Source: Alphaproteobacteria bacterium (GTDB lineage Bacteria > Pseudomonadota > Alphaproteobacteria > Elsterales > Elsteraceae). Taken from it: a DNA stretch of 15,711 nt. Of this stretch, positions 1-7,335 are shown piece after piece. The position numbers and the translations under genes were made by a program. The notes under the pieces were generated by a model. The model had not been told where the DNA came from. It worked only from the letters and a program-made list of their open reading frames with translations, and made no database searches. Positions within the stretch are counted from its first letter, which is position 1; each line of letters begins with the position of its first letter. Where the stretch lies: NCBI GenBank assembly GCA_013297545.1, contig JAAFHH010000015.1, positions 1 to 15,711 of the forward strand, read 5' to 3'.

Positions 1-1100
1 GGTTGGGGTTGCTGGGACATCTCAGCAAGGGCTTCGAGGTCGGGCTCCACGCCGAGGCCAGGCGCATCCGGCACCTCAAAGAACCCATCGCGGATCGTGA
101 GTGCAGGCGTGGACAGCCGGTCGCGTGCCGCGCGCTGGGGTTCCATCTGCTCCAGAATGAGAAAGTTCGGGATCGCCGCCGCCAGGTGCAGCGACGCCGC
201 GACACAGATCGGCCCGCCTGGATTGTGGGGCGCGATTGGCACGTAGTAGGTGTCCGCCAGGCTCGCGATCTTCAGCAGTTCGGTGAAGCCGCCGCAGTGC
301 ATGATGTCCGGCTGCAGGATTTTGACGCCGCCGCGCTCCAAGAGCTCGCGCACCTCGTGGCGGGACAGCAGGCGTTCGCCAGTTGCGATGGGGGTCGTCA
401 GGCGCTGGGCGAGGTCTGCCATCACCTTCGGGTTCTCGTAGGGGATCGGCTCTTCGAACCAGAACGGCTGGTAGGGCGCGAGTGCGCGGTCCAGCCGCTC
501 CGCCGTGCGGGGGGACAGGAACTCTGAGCATTCGACCATGATGTCGACGCCATAGCCGACCGCGTCGCGCGCGGCTGCCATCAGCCGGGCGGCGCGGTCG
601 ATCGCCGCGGTTTCATTGGCGCGCAGGTGTTCGTAGGTGACCGCCACCCACTTGAACGCGGTGTAGCCGGCGGCGACTGCGGCACGTGCACCGGCCGCTG
701 CTTGCTCTTCGGTTTCCACCCCCTGCAGCCAGTGGCTGGCATAGGCGCGCACGCGGGTGCGCTGCTTGCCGCCGAGCAGCCGGTGCACCGGCACACCCAG
801 CCGCTTGCCCTCCAGATCCCACAGCGCGATGTCGAGGGCAGACAAGGCCGTCTGCATCACGCAGCCACCGCGCCAGCGCCACATGTTGGCGAGCCGGTGC
901 CAGTGCTGTTGGGGTCCGGCCGGATCCTCGCCGATCAAATGCGCCGCGTAGCTGTCGATCGCAGCCGCAACCGCCCTGACATCCCCGTGCAGGGAGCCTT
1001 CGCCCCAGCCGACCAACCCCTCGTCCGTGCGGACCCGGACCAGCAGCCAGTTGCACCAGTCGACCCAGACGGTGAAGTGATCAACGCTGGTGATTTTCAT
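1..1100 (-). CDS. Mandelate racemase/galactonate dehydratase-like enolase superfamily protein (3' end cut by window)
   Basis: This reading frame has an ATG at 1100-1098 and stays open to the window edge (366 complete codons), so only the C-terminal tip is missing. It belongs to the enolase superfamily, whose members abstract a proton alpha to a carboxylate with Mg2+ help; acid-sugar dehydration is the commonest role in this branch. The capping-to-barrel signature DIALWDLEGK is at residues 90-99. Metal ligands are predicted at E190, E216 (in FEEP) and E242 (in TGER). The Asp-His dyad is D265 (QPDIMHCGG) and H292 (PHNPGGP), 27 residues apart as in mandelate racemase. Two residues differ from the best-known members: S192 stands where Asn or His is usual two after the first metal ligand, and the lysine-strand motif reads FKWV instead of KxK. 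The start lies 9 bases after the upstream aminotransferase stop, so the two are probably co-transcribed. The family is secure; the substrate is unknown. Confidence 0.85.
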   Translation of the reverse strand, partial: MKITSVDHFTVWVDWCNWLLVRVRTDEGLVGWGEGSLHGDVRAVAAAIDSYAAHLIGEDPAGPQQHWHRLANMWRWRGGCVMQTALSALDIALWDLEGKRLGVPVHRLLGGKQRTRVRAYASHWLQGVETEEQAAAGARAAVAAGYTAFKWVAVTYEHLRANETAAIDRAARLMAAARDAVGYGVDIMVECSEFLSPRTAERLDRALAPYQPFWFEEPIPYENPKVMADLAQRLTTPIATGERLLSRHEVRELLERGGVKILQPDIMHCGGFTELLKIASLADTYYVPIAPHNPGGPICVAASLHLAAAIPNFLILEQMEPQRAARDRLSTPALTIRDGFFEVPDAPGLGVEPDLEALAEMSQQPQ

Positions 1101-1109
1101 GCCAACAGC

Positions 1110-2366
1110 CTACCGCCCGCTGCCCGCGCGCTGGAACACGCCAAGCGCGGCCGAGGTCCCGGCCCCTTGCGGCACCTTGGCGCCGGCGGCGACCAAGCAC
1201 GCCTCAAGCGCTGCCAGCGTCGTCATCACCGCGCCGCGCCGGGCGTTGTAGCCCATGGTGCCGAGGCGCCAGATCTTGCCGTGCAGCGGGCCGAAGCTGG
1301 TGCCGATCTCGATGCCGTAGTGGTCGAGCATCGCTTGGCGCACGCCGTCGCCATCGATGCCGGCGGGGATGTGCACGCCGGTCACGTTCGGCATTTTGTT
1401 TGCCTGATCGCCGTAGAGGGCGAGGCCCATGGCGGCAAGCCCGCTCGCCATCGCGTGGCCGGCGAGCGCGTGGCGGGCGATCGCGGCCCCCAGCCCATCC
1501 TTCACCAGAATGCGCGCGCATTCCCGCGCGGCGTACAGCATCGAGGTCGCTTCGGTGTGGTGGTTGAGCGCGCGGTCGGACCAATAGTCCAAGATCATCG
1601 CAAGGTCGAAGTAGTTCGACGTGATGCGCTTGCCATTGGCCGGCAGATCGCTGGCCGTTCTGATCCCGGCCTCGACGTGGCGGCGCGCGCGGATGCGCTC
1701 GACGGCAACGGGAGAGAGCGTGATCGGCGCGATACCCGGCGGTCCGGCCAAGCACTTCTGCAGGCCGGCCGTGCAGACATCGATGCCGAGCGCGTCGACC
1801 GCAAGGTCCATGCCGCCCAGCGTCGCGGTCGCGTCGACCAGCAAGAGCGCGTTGTGATCGCGTGCCAGGCGGGCGATTTCGGCGAGCGGCTGCGCCATCG
1901 TCGTCGAGGTGTCGCCGTGGCAGACCGCGAGCAGAGAGGGCCGGTGTTCGATCAAGGCGGCTTCGATGGTCGCGGTATCGAACACGCTGCCCCACGGGCA
2001 TTCGACGACGCGGACATCCGCGCCAACGCGGGCTGCGATCTCTGCCTTCAGCTGGCCAAAGCGGCCGAAGCTCGCGACCAGGACGACGTCGCCCGGCTCG
2101 ATCAGGCTGACCATGGCGGCTTCGATCGCCGAGCGGGCCGTGCCATCAATCAGCAGGGTCGCCTCGTTCTCGGTCTGGAACACCCGGCGCAGCAAGGTTT
2201 GGGTTTCCGCCATGAAGCGGCGGAATTGTGGGTCGAACTGGCCCAGCAGGGGCACTGACATCGCGCGCAGCACGCGCGGATCGGCGTCGATCGGGCCTGG
2301 GCCCATCAGCAGCCGCGGGGCGGGGTCGAGATCGTCGTAGAGGTTCAAGTCGAACGAGGGCAGCAT
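1110..2366 (-). CDS. Class-V PLP aminotransferase, PucG-like (ureidoglycine/serine/alanine-glyoxylate aminotransferase family)
   Basis: This 418-residue protein has the length and layout of fold-type I class-V aminotransferases that use glyoxylate as amino acceptor and yield glycine. The N-terminal GPGP motif is at 22-25, the PLP-ring aspartate is D178 (LLLVDAT), the Schiff-base lysine is K204 (GLQKCLAGPPG), and the substrate-carboxylate arginine is probably R367 (WRLGTMGYN). The GQFDP segment at 42-46 and the NYFDL...LNHHTEATSMLYA stretch at 251-279 resemble (S)-ureidoglycine-glyoxylate transaminase (PucG) from memory more than serine-glyoxylate aminotransferases. It starts 33 bases after purD stops, with only a weak AAGG as ribosome site. 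Its product glycine would be the PurD substrate, a possible reason for the linkage, but this is inference. No ureide-pathway genes are in the window, so the amino donor is uncertain. Confidence 0.85.
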   Translation of the reverse strand: MLPSFDLNLYDDLDPAPRLLMGPGPIDADPRVLRAMSVPLLGQFDPQFRRFMAETQTLLRRVFQTENEATLLIDGTARSAIEAAMVSLIEPGDVVLVASFGRFGQLKAEIAARVGADVRVVECPWGSVFDTATIEAALIEHRPSLLAVCHGDTSTTMAQPLAEIARLARDHNALLLVDATATLGGMDLAVDALGIDVCTAGLQKCLAGPPGIAPITLSPVAVERIRARRHVEAGIRTASDLPANGKRITSNYFDLAMILDYWSDRALNHHTEATSMLYAARECARILVKDGLGAAIARHALAGHAMASGLAAMGLALYGDQANKMPNVTGVHIPAGIDGDGVRQAMLDHYGIEIGTSFGPLHGKIWRLGTMGYNARRGAVMTTLAALEACLVAAGAKVPQGAGTSAALGVFQRAGSGR

Positions 2367-2399
2367 CGCGAGGGGCCTTGGTATGCTCGGGTCGGGAGA

Positions 2400-3680
2400 T
2401 CATGCACCATTTGGGCCAAGGGCGCGCCATCCGATGTCGCGGCGGTGATGACCGCCGGGCAGCTGGATGAGGTCGATCGCGCGGTACGCCTGGGCCCTGG
2501 CCAATGCCAGATCAGCCGCCGTTGCAGCTATGCCGAGCACGCGGCCACCGCTTGCAACCAACGCAGTGCCATCGTGCCTGGTGCCGGCGTGGAACACCGT
2601 GACACCAGGCACTGCTGCGGCCGCCTCGATCCCGGTGATCACTGCGCCCTGGCGCGGCTGGTCCGGATAGCCGTCTGCGGCCATGACGACGCACAGTGCT
2701 GGGTCTGACCGCCAGCGCGGCGTGATGTGGCGAAGCGTGCCGTCAACCGCGGCAAGCAGGATCGGCAACAGATCAGACATGAGGCGCACCATCAGCGCCT
2801 GGCATTCCGGATCTCCAAAGCGGACATTGTATTCCAACAGTTTCGGCCCCGACGCCGTCAGCATCAAGCCAGCGAACAACACCCCTTTGAAGGGCGAGCC
2901 TTCGGCGGCGAGTTGCTGCAAGGTTGGCTCGATGATGGTGGCCAGCACCTCCGCCTCCAGCGCTGGTGTCAGCGCGGGTGCCGGGGCGTAAGCACCCATG
3001 CCGCCGGTGTTCGGACCCTGGTCGCCATCAAACGCGCGCTTGTGGTCTTGGGCCGAGCCAAACGGCAGGGCAAAGGTGCCATCGCACAGCACGAAGTAGG
3101 AGACTTCTTCGCCGGCGAGGAATTCTTCAATCACCACCTCAGCGCCGGCTGCCCCAAACCGCCCCTCAACCAGCGCGCCCCGCACCGCTGCTTCCGCCTC
3201 CGCCAGGGAGGTCGCGACCACCACGCCCTTGCCGGCTGCCAAGCCGTCGGCCTTGACCACGATCGGTGCCCCGACCTTGGCCAAATAAGCCAGCGCCGGT
3301 GCCAGCTCGGTAAAGCGCTGATAGGCCGCGGTCGGCACACCAGCGCGCGCGACCAGATCCTTCATGAACCCTTTGGAGCCTTCGAGGCGGGCGGCATCGG
3401 CACTCGGCCCGAATGCCTTGATGTTGGCGGCGCGCAGCTGGTCGACCAGGCCGGCGACCAAGGGGGCTTCTGGCCCCACGACGACGAAATCAATCTGCTC
3501 CGCCACGGCGCGCGCGACCAAACTGGTCAGATCATCGGCGGCGATCGGCCAGCAGGTGGCATACTCGGCGATGCCGGGATTGCCAGGGGCCGCATGGAGT
3601 GCGGTCACCACCGGCGAGGCACTGAGCGCCCAGGTCAGCGCGTGTTCGCGCCCCCCGCTGCCGACCACCAAAACCTTCAT
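2400..3680 (-). CDS. purD: Phosphoribosylamine-glycine ligase (GAR synthetase)
   Basis: PurD joins glycine to 5-phosphoribosylamine with ATP in the second step of purine synthesis, in the cytoplasm. The 426-residue product has normal family length. The N-terminal dinucleotide-like loop is VLVVGSGGREHAL (3-15), followed by GPEAPLV (69-75). The ATP-grasp core shows VVKADGLAAGKGV (141-153), EEFLAGEEVS (185-194), QDHKRAFDGDQGPNTGGMGAY (211-231) and the metal-binding segment EYNVRFGDPE (283-292). I chose the ATG at 3680 because it gives the canonical MKVLVVGSGG start and has an excellent Shine-Dalgarno GGAGGTGA (complement of 3686-3693) five bases upstream; the frame stays open to 3878 but that extension runs into xseA. 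It is divergent from xseA and heads the purD-aminotransferase-enolase run. Identification is firm. Confidence 0.97.
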   Translation of the reverse strand: MKVLVVGSGGREHALTWALSASPVVTALHAAPGNPGIAEYATCWPIAADDLTSLVARAVAEQIDFVVVGPEAPLVAGLVDQLRAANIKAFGPSADAARLEGSKGFMKDLVARAGVPTAAYQRFTELAPALAYLAKVGAPIVVKADGLAAGKGVVVATSLAEAEAAVRGALVEGRFGAAGAEVVIEEFLAGEEVSYFVLCDGTFALPFGSAQDHKRAFDGDQGPNTGGMGAYAPAPALTPALEAEVLATIIEPTLQQLAAEGSPFKGVLFAGLMLTASGPKLLEYNVRFGDPECQALMVRLMSDLLPILLAAVDGTLRHITPRWRSDPALCVVMAADGYPDQPRQGAVITGIEAAAAVPGVTVFHAGTRHDGTALVASGGRVLGIAATAADLALARAQAYRAIDLIQLPGGHHRRDIGWRALGPNGA

Positions 3681-3694
3681 GCTCGTCACCTCCG

Positions 3695-3722
3695 TTGACC
3701 TCGCGCCCGCGGCTTGTAGCAT
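3695..3722 (+). promoter_or_regulatory. Candidate xseA promoter, possibly giving a leaderless transcript
   Basis: The 49-base gap between the divergent starts of purD and xseA contains TTGACC (3695-3700), a good -35 match, then 16 bases, then TAGCAT (3717-3722), a moderate -10 match. Transcription starting 6 to 8 bases beyond the -10 would begin almost exactly on the xseA ATG at 3730. That ATG has no recognisable Shine-Dalgarno, which fits leaderless initiation. The assignment rests on short matches only. Confidence 0.35.
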
Positions 3723-3729
3723 GCCGACC

Positions 3730-5226
3730 ATGGCTGACACCCCACCCGACCGCCCGCGCGACCGAATTGACGGCAATCTGCCCGAGTTTACCGTGGGCGA
3801 ACTTTCCTCCGCGGTGAAGCGCACGATCGAGACGGCGTTCCAGCGCGTGCGGGTGCGCGGCGAGCTCTCGGGCGTCAAGCGCCACTCCTCCGGGCATCTC
3901 TACTTCGCGCTGAAAGATGCCGATGGCTTGATCGACGGCGTGTGCTGGCGCGGTCAGGCGGCCAAGCTGGCGATCCGCCCGGAAGACGGCATGGAGGTGA
4001 TCGCGACCGGCAAGCTCACCACCTACGCCGATCGCTCGAAGTACCAGATGGTGGTGGAGACGATCGAGCTCGCGGGCCAAGGCGCGCTGCTGGCCTTGAT
4101 CGAGGAGAGGAAGCGCCGGCTCGCCGCCGAAGGCCTGTTCGCGGCCGAGCGCAAGCAGGCACTCCCTATGCTGCCAACCGTGATCGGCGTGGTGACCTCC
4201 CCCACCGGCGCTGTGATCCGCGACATTCTGCACCGGCTGGCAGACCGGTTTCCGCGCCATGTGCTGGTGTGGCCCGTGGCTGTCCAAGGTGCTGGTGCCG
4301 CCGACCAGATCGCGCGCGCCATTGCCGGCTTCGACCGGCTGCCGGCCGGCAGGGTGCCGCGCCCGGACGTGCTGATCGTCGCGCGCGGCGGCGGGTCGAT
4401 CGAAGACCTGATGGCGTTCAACGAAGAAGTCGTGCTGCGCGCGGTCGCCGCCTGCCGAATCCCGGTGATCTCCGCCGTGGGTCACGAGACCGACACCACC
4501 TTGATCGATTTCGTCTCCGATCGCCGCGCCCCCACGCCAACGGCAGCCGCCGAAATGGCCGTGCCGGTGCGCACAGAGCTTCTGCAGCGCACCCTCGACC
4601 TTGCGCGGCGTTTGGTGGGTGGCCTCGCGCGTGCGGTGGAGGACCGGCGGCTCAGGGTCGCGGCCCTCAGCCGCGGGCTCGGCGATCCGGCGGGGATTGT
4701 CGAACAAGCCCGTCAGCGCCTGGATGACCGCGGCGAACGCTTGACCCGGGTCGCCAGCACGATGGTCGAGCGCCGCCGCCTCGACGTCGCGACCCTCAGT
4801 GCCCGCCTGCCGCACCCGCGCACACAAGTGGCATTGGCGCGCACCCGCCTGACCGCTGCGGCCCAAGCGCTCGACCAAGCGCACAAGGCAGCCCTCACCC
4901 GTGCCGGTCACGCGCTGGCGCTTGAGCGCGCCCGGCTGCAGGACCTTGGCAGCCGACTGGACGCGACCCTGCCGCGCCACCACCGCGCGGCGACGGATCA
5001 AGTGCAGGGCTTGGCGCGCATGCTGGAGACCTTGAGCTACCGTGCCACCTTGCAGCGTGGCTACGCCGTGGTGCGCGATGGCGAGGGTGCGGTGTTGAGC
5101 ACCGTCGCCGCTGTTAGAGGTGCCAGCGCAATCGACGTTGAACTCGGCGATGGCCGCGTCAGCCTCGGCACCAAGCCCGCGAAGGCGAAGGCGACCACAG
5201 CGGCCCAGACCAGCCTGTTCGACTAA
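3730..5226 (+). CDS. xseA: Exodeoxyribonuclease VII large subunit
   Basis: XseA is the catalytic subunit of exonuclease VII, which degrades single-stranded DNA to short oligonucleotides during repair; it needs the small subunit XseB, which is not in this window. The 498-residue product has the N-terminal OB-fold (about 18-115, with FTVGELSSAVK and VRGELSG...SGHLYFALKD). The nuclease core contains GVVTSPTGAVIRDI (153-166), VARGGGSIEDL (217-227), FNEE (230-233) and AVGHETDTTLIDFVSDRRAPTPTAAAE (249-275). A long Arg/Ala/Leu-rich helical region follows, ending with the conserved LQRGYAVVRD. The start is set at 3730 (MADTPP); an in-frame ATG at 3721 would add three residues and cannot be excluded. 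Neither has a clear Shine-Dalgarno. The stop lies 4 bases from the convergent stop of the next gene. Confidence 0.96.
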   Translation: MADTPPDRPRDRIDGNLPEFTVGELSSAVKRTIETAFQRVRVRGELSGVKRHSSGHLYFALKDADGLIDGVCWRGQAAKLAIRPEDGMEVIATGKLTTYADRSKYQMVVETIELAGQGALLALIEERKRRLAAEGLFAAERKQALPMLPTVIGVVTSPTGAVIRDILHRLADRFPRHVLVWPVAVQGAGAADQIARAIAGFDRLPAGRVPRPDVLIVARGGGSIEDLMAFNEEVVLRAVAACRIPVISAVGHETDTTLIDFVSDRRAPTPTAAAEMAVPVRTELLQRTLDLARRLVGGLARAVEDRRLRVAALSRGLGDPAGIVEQARQRLDDRGERLTRVASTMVERRRLDVATLSARLPHPRTQVALARTRLTAAAQALDQAHKAALTRAGHALALERARLQDLGSRLDATLPRHHRAATDQVQGLARMLETLSYRATLQRGYAVVRDGEGAVLSTVAAVRGASAIDVELGDGRVSLGTKPAKAKATTAAQTSLFD

Positions 5227-5229
5227 CGC

Positions 5230-5239
5230 GTCAGCTGAC
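5230..5239. repeat. 10-bp perfect palindrome at the xseA/thioredoxin-fold convergent junction
   Basis: GTCAGCTGAC is a perfect palindrome that begins one base before the stop codon of the minus-strand gene (5231-5233) and three bases after the xseA stop. With no loop it cannot form a good RNA hairpin, and no T-run flanks it, so it is not a standard terminator. It could be a protein-binding site or chance. Confidence 0.4.
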
Positions 5240-5800
5240 AGCGTCGATAGCCGCAAGCGCCGCCGCACTGTCCCAGTCCGCCGCCCCTTCCAGGCGGGCG
5301 ACCTCGCGGCCCACGCGGTCAACCAGGATCGTGGTCGGCAAGCCGCGCACCTCGATCGCCCGGCCTAAGCGCGAGCGCGGGTCGAACCAGAGGTCGAGGC
5401 CACCGGTCAGGCCGTGGGTGCGATAGAACGGCTCGACCACCGCTCGCCCGCCACGGTCTTGGGAGAGGGCGAGCACCGCGACACCCGGTCGCGCCCGCTG
5501 CAACCGCAGGAGCGCCGGCATCTCTTTCACGCAGGGCGCACACCAAGTTGCCCAGAAATTCACCACCGCGACCCGGCCGGCAAAGCGCTGCCAGGCAACA
5601 TCGGCACCGTCCGCATCGGTGATCGGCAGATCGGGCAGCGGGCGCGGGCTCGCGTGCCAGATCAGCGGCCGGCTCTCACCGCGGAAGTCCGGTCGCGCGG
5701 GGCTTGCGCCAATGGCCGAAGCCGGGAACAGTCCACCAACGCTGACGCCGAGCAAAACAGTGCGGCGTGTGAGATCCGACCCTTGACCAGGAACCGCCAT
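5231..5800 (-). CDS. Exported TlpA-like thiol:disulfide oxidoreductase
   Basis: This 189-residue protein has the TlpA/ResA-like thioredoxin fold, which usually reduces disulfides in the periplasm, for example for cytochrome c maturation. The active site is WCAPC with C87 and C90, inside VAVVNFWATWCAPCVKEMP (77-95); the cis-proline loop is RGLPTTILVD near residues 153-162. The N-terminus carries a twin-arginine-type signal (LTRRTVLLG, 10-18, then a hydrophobic stretch to about 30), predicting Tat export. The ATG at 5800 is preferred because it places the signal at the very N-terminus and has GAGG a few bases upstream; the longer frame from 5902 would run deep into argH. The start codon overlaps the argH start on the opposite strand. 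The redox partner cannot be told from the context. Confidence 0.9.
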   Translation of the reverse strand: MAVPGQGSDLTRRTVLLGVSVGGLFPASAIGASPARPDFRGESRPLIWHASPRPLPDLPITDADGADVAWQRFAGRVAVVNFWATWCAPCVKEMPALLRLQRARPGVAVLALSQDRGGRAVVEPFYRTHGLTGGLDLWFDPRSRLGRAIEVRGLPTTILVDRVGREVARLEGAADWDSAAALAAIDAVS

Positions 5801-5801
5801 G
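5798..5801. other. Overlapping divergent start codons (CATG) of the thioredoxin-fold gene and argH
   Basis: The four bases CATG hold ATG on both strands: the minus-strand gene starts at 5800 and argH starts at 5799. Each gene has a purine-rich ribosome site inside the other's coding sequence: AGGA at 5790-5793 for argH, and GAGG on the minus strand. Both promoters must therefore lie inside the opposite gene. Confidence 0.8.
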
Positions 5802-7193
5802 TCTGATGCCTCATCCGCCAATGCTCTGTGGGGTGGCCGCTTTGCCGGCGGGCCGTCTGCGATCATGGCGCGTATCAATGTCTCGATCGGGTTTGACCGC
5901 AAGCTCTACCGCCAAGACCTGATGGGATCACGCGCCCACGCTGATATGCTGCACGCCGTCGGCCTGCTAACAGCCGACGATCTGGCCGCGATCCAGCGTG
6001 GCCTCGCCCAGATCGAACAAGAGATCAGTGATGGTCGCTTCGTGTTCAAGGACGAACACGAAGACATCCACATGAACATCGAAGCCCGCCTGCGCGAGAT
6101 CATCGGCGAGCCAGCCGGGCGCCTGCACACCGCGCGTTCGCGCAACGACCAGGTCGCCTTGGACATGAAACTCTGGACGCGGGACGCCTGCGACCAGATC
6201 GATGGCGACTTACAAGCGCTGCAGCGCGCCCTGATCACCACGGCCGAGGCGCACGCGGATGCGATCCTGCCGGGCCTGACCCACCTGCAGCCGGCCCAGC
6301 CGGTGACCTTTGGCCACCATCTCCTGGCCTATGTCGAGATGTTGGGCCGCGATCGGGGCCGCTTTGCCGATTGCCGCCGGCGCTTAAACGAAAGCCCGCT
6401 TGGTGCCGCAGCCCTCGCCGGCACACCCTACGCGATCGACCGGACCATGACCGCGAAGGCACTCGGCTTCGAGCGGCCGATGGCGAATTCGATGGATGCG
6501 GTGGCCTCGCGCGATCACGTGCAGGAGTTTCTGGCGGCGGCGACCATCACCGGCACGCACCTCTCGCGCTTTGCCGAAGAAATCGTGCTGTGGATGTCGA
6601 ACCAGTACCGGTTCATTCGCCTGAGTGATGCGTTCACCACCGGCTCTTCCATCATGCCGCAGAAAAAGAACCCGGACGCAGCGGAGCTGGTGCGCGCCAA
6701 AGTCGGCCGGCTGCTCGGTGCCTTCTCCAGCCTGACCGTGATGCTGAAGGGCTTGGCGCTGACATATTCGAAAGACATGCAGGACGACAAGGAACCGGCG
6801 TTCGAGGCGATGGAAACCCTCTCGCTCTGCCTCGCCGCCACCACCGGCATGGTCGGTGATCTCACCATCAACCGCGAGGCGATGCGCCGCGCGGCCGAGG
6901 GCGGCTTCATCACCGCGACGGATCTGGCGGACTACCTGGTCCTCGAACTCGGCCTGCCGTTTCGCGAGGCGCACCACATCACCGGCGCACTGGTCAAACG
7001 TGCCGAGGATCTGGGCGTTGGCCTCGCTGATCTCAGCGACGCGGAGCTGGCCGCCGCCCACCCGCGGCTCACCGGTGCCGCGCGCGCCTGGCTGACCGTC
7101 GAAGGCTCGGTCGCGCGACGGTCCAGCGAAGGCGGGACAGCACCAGACCAAGTGCGCCACCAGATCGCCCGCGCGAAGGAACGCTTTCTATGA
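5799..7193 (+). CDS. argH: Argininosuccinate lyase
   Basis: ArgH splits argininosuccinate into arginine and fumarate, the last step of arginine synthesis, as a cytoplasmic homotetramer. The 464-residue product matches the family length. It begins ANALWGGRFAGGPS (7-20), has HMNIEARL (91-98), GRLHTARSRNDQVALD (107-122), the catalytic-histidine segment THLQPAQPVTFGHH (161-174, H162), and the fumarase/aspartase-superfamily signature GSSIMPQKKNPD (282-293) with the catalytic serine loop. The start ATG overlaps head to head with the divergent thioredoxin-fold gene. Its TGA stop overlaps the ATG of the next gene (ATGA at 7190-7193), which predicts translational coupling to the lipoprotein and lysA. 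Confidence 0.98.
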   Translation: MSDASSANALWGGRFAGGPSAIMARINVSIGFDRKLYRQDLMGSRAHADMLHAVGLLTADDLAAIQRGLAQIEQEISDGRFVFKDEHEDIHMNIEARLREIIGEPAGRLHTARSRNDQVALDMKLWTRDACDQIDGDLQALQRALITTAEAHADAILPGLTHLQPAQPVTFGHHLLAYVEMLGRDRGRFADCRRRLNESPLGAAALAGTPYAIDRTMTAKALGFERPMANSMDAVASRDHVQEFLAAATITGTHLSRFAEEIVLWMSNQYRFIRLSDAFTTGSSIMPQKKNPDAAELVRAKVGRLLGAFSSLTVMLKGLALTYSKDMQDDKEPAFEAMETLSLCLAATTGMVGDLTINREAMRRAAEGGFITATDLADYLVLELGLPFREAHHITGALVKRAEDLGVGLADLSDAELAAAHPRLTGAARAWLTVEGSVARRSSEGGTAPDQVRHQIARAKERFL

Positions 7194-7330
7194 GCGTGAC
7201 TCGCCGCGCTCTGCTCGCAGCGCTCGCCGCCAGCCTCGCTGCCTGCGGCCGCAAGGGCGAACCGGAACCCCCGCCCGGCCGCCCATCCACCTTCCCGCGC
7301 GAGTATCCGCGCCAGCGACCACAAGGTTAG
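7190..7330 (+). CDS. lptM: Small LptM (YifL)-like outer-membrane lipoprotein
   Basis: This 46-residue gene sits between argH and lysA. It has a short positively charged start (MSVTRR), a hydrophobic segment (ALLAALAASL, 7-16) and a lipobox LAAC with the lipidated cysteine at C19. The following CGRKGEPEPP resembles the CGxKGPLxxP motif of LptM, which helps mature the LPS translocon LptD/LptE in E. coli. The rest is Pro/Arg-rich. The ATG overlaps the argH stop (ATGA) and the stop lies 5 bases before lysA. In enterobacteria the equivalent gene precedes dapF, another diaminopimelate-pathway gene, so linkage to lysA fits. The lipoprotein call is strong; LptM identity rests on the short motif and context. 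Confidence 0.8.
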   Translation: MSVTRRALLAALAASLAACGRKGEPEPPPGRPSTFPREYPRQRPQG

Positions 7331-7335
7331 CCGCT

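Noticed and set aside
627..2258. A 543-codon plus-strand open frame opposite the enolase and aminotransferase genes.
   Set aside because: Both minus-strand genes have conserved catalytic motifs throughout; this frame has none and is explained by codon bias.
2367..2399. The purD-aminotransferase gap as a terminator or promoter.
   Set aside because: In 33 bases I see no stable stem with a T-run and no convincing -35/-10 pair, so simple read-through is likelier.
3681..3878. An N-terminal extension of purD to an ATG at 3878.
   Set aside because: The extension would overlap xseA and resembles no PurD; the ATG at 3680 gives the family start and has a strong ribosome site.
3532..5322. A 596-codon minus-strand open frame opposite xseA.
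   Set aside because: It covers xseA and part of purD and the thioredoxin-fold gene, lacks recognisable motifs, and has the His/Arg/Gln-rich look of antisense translation.
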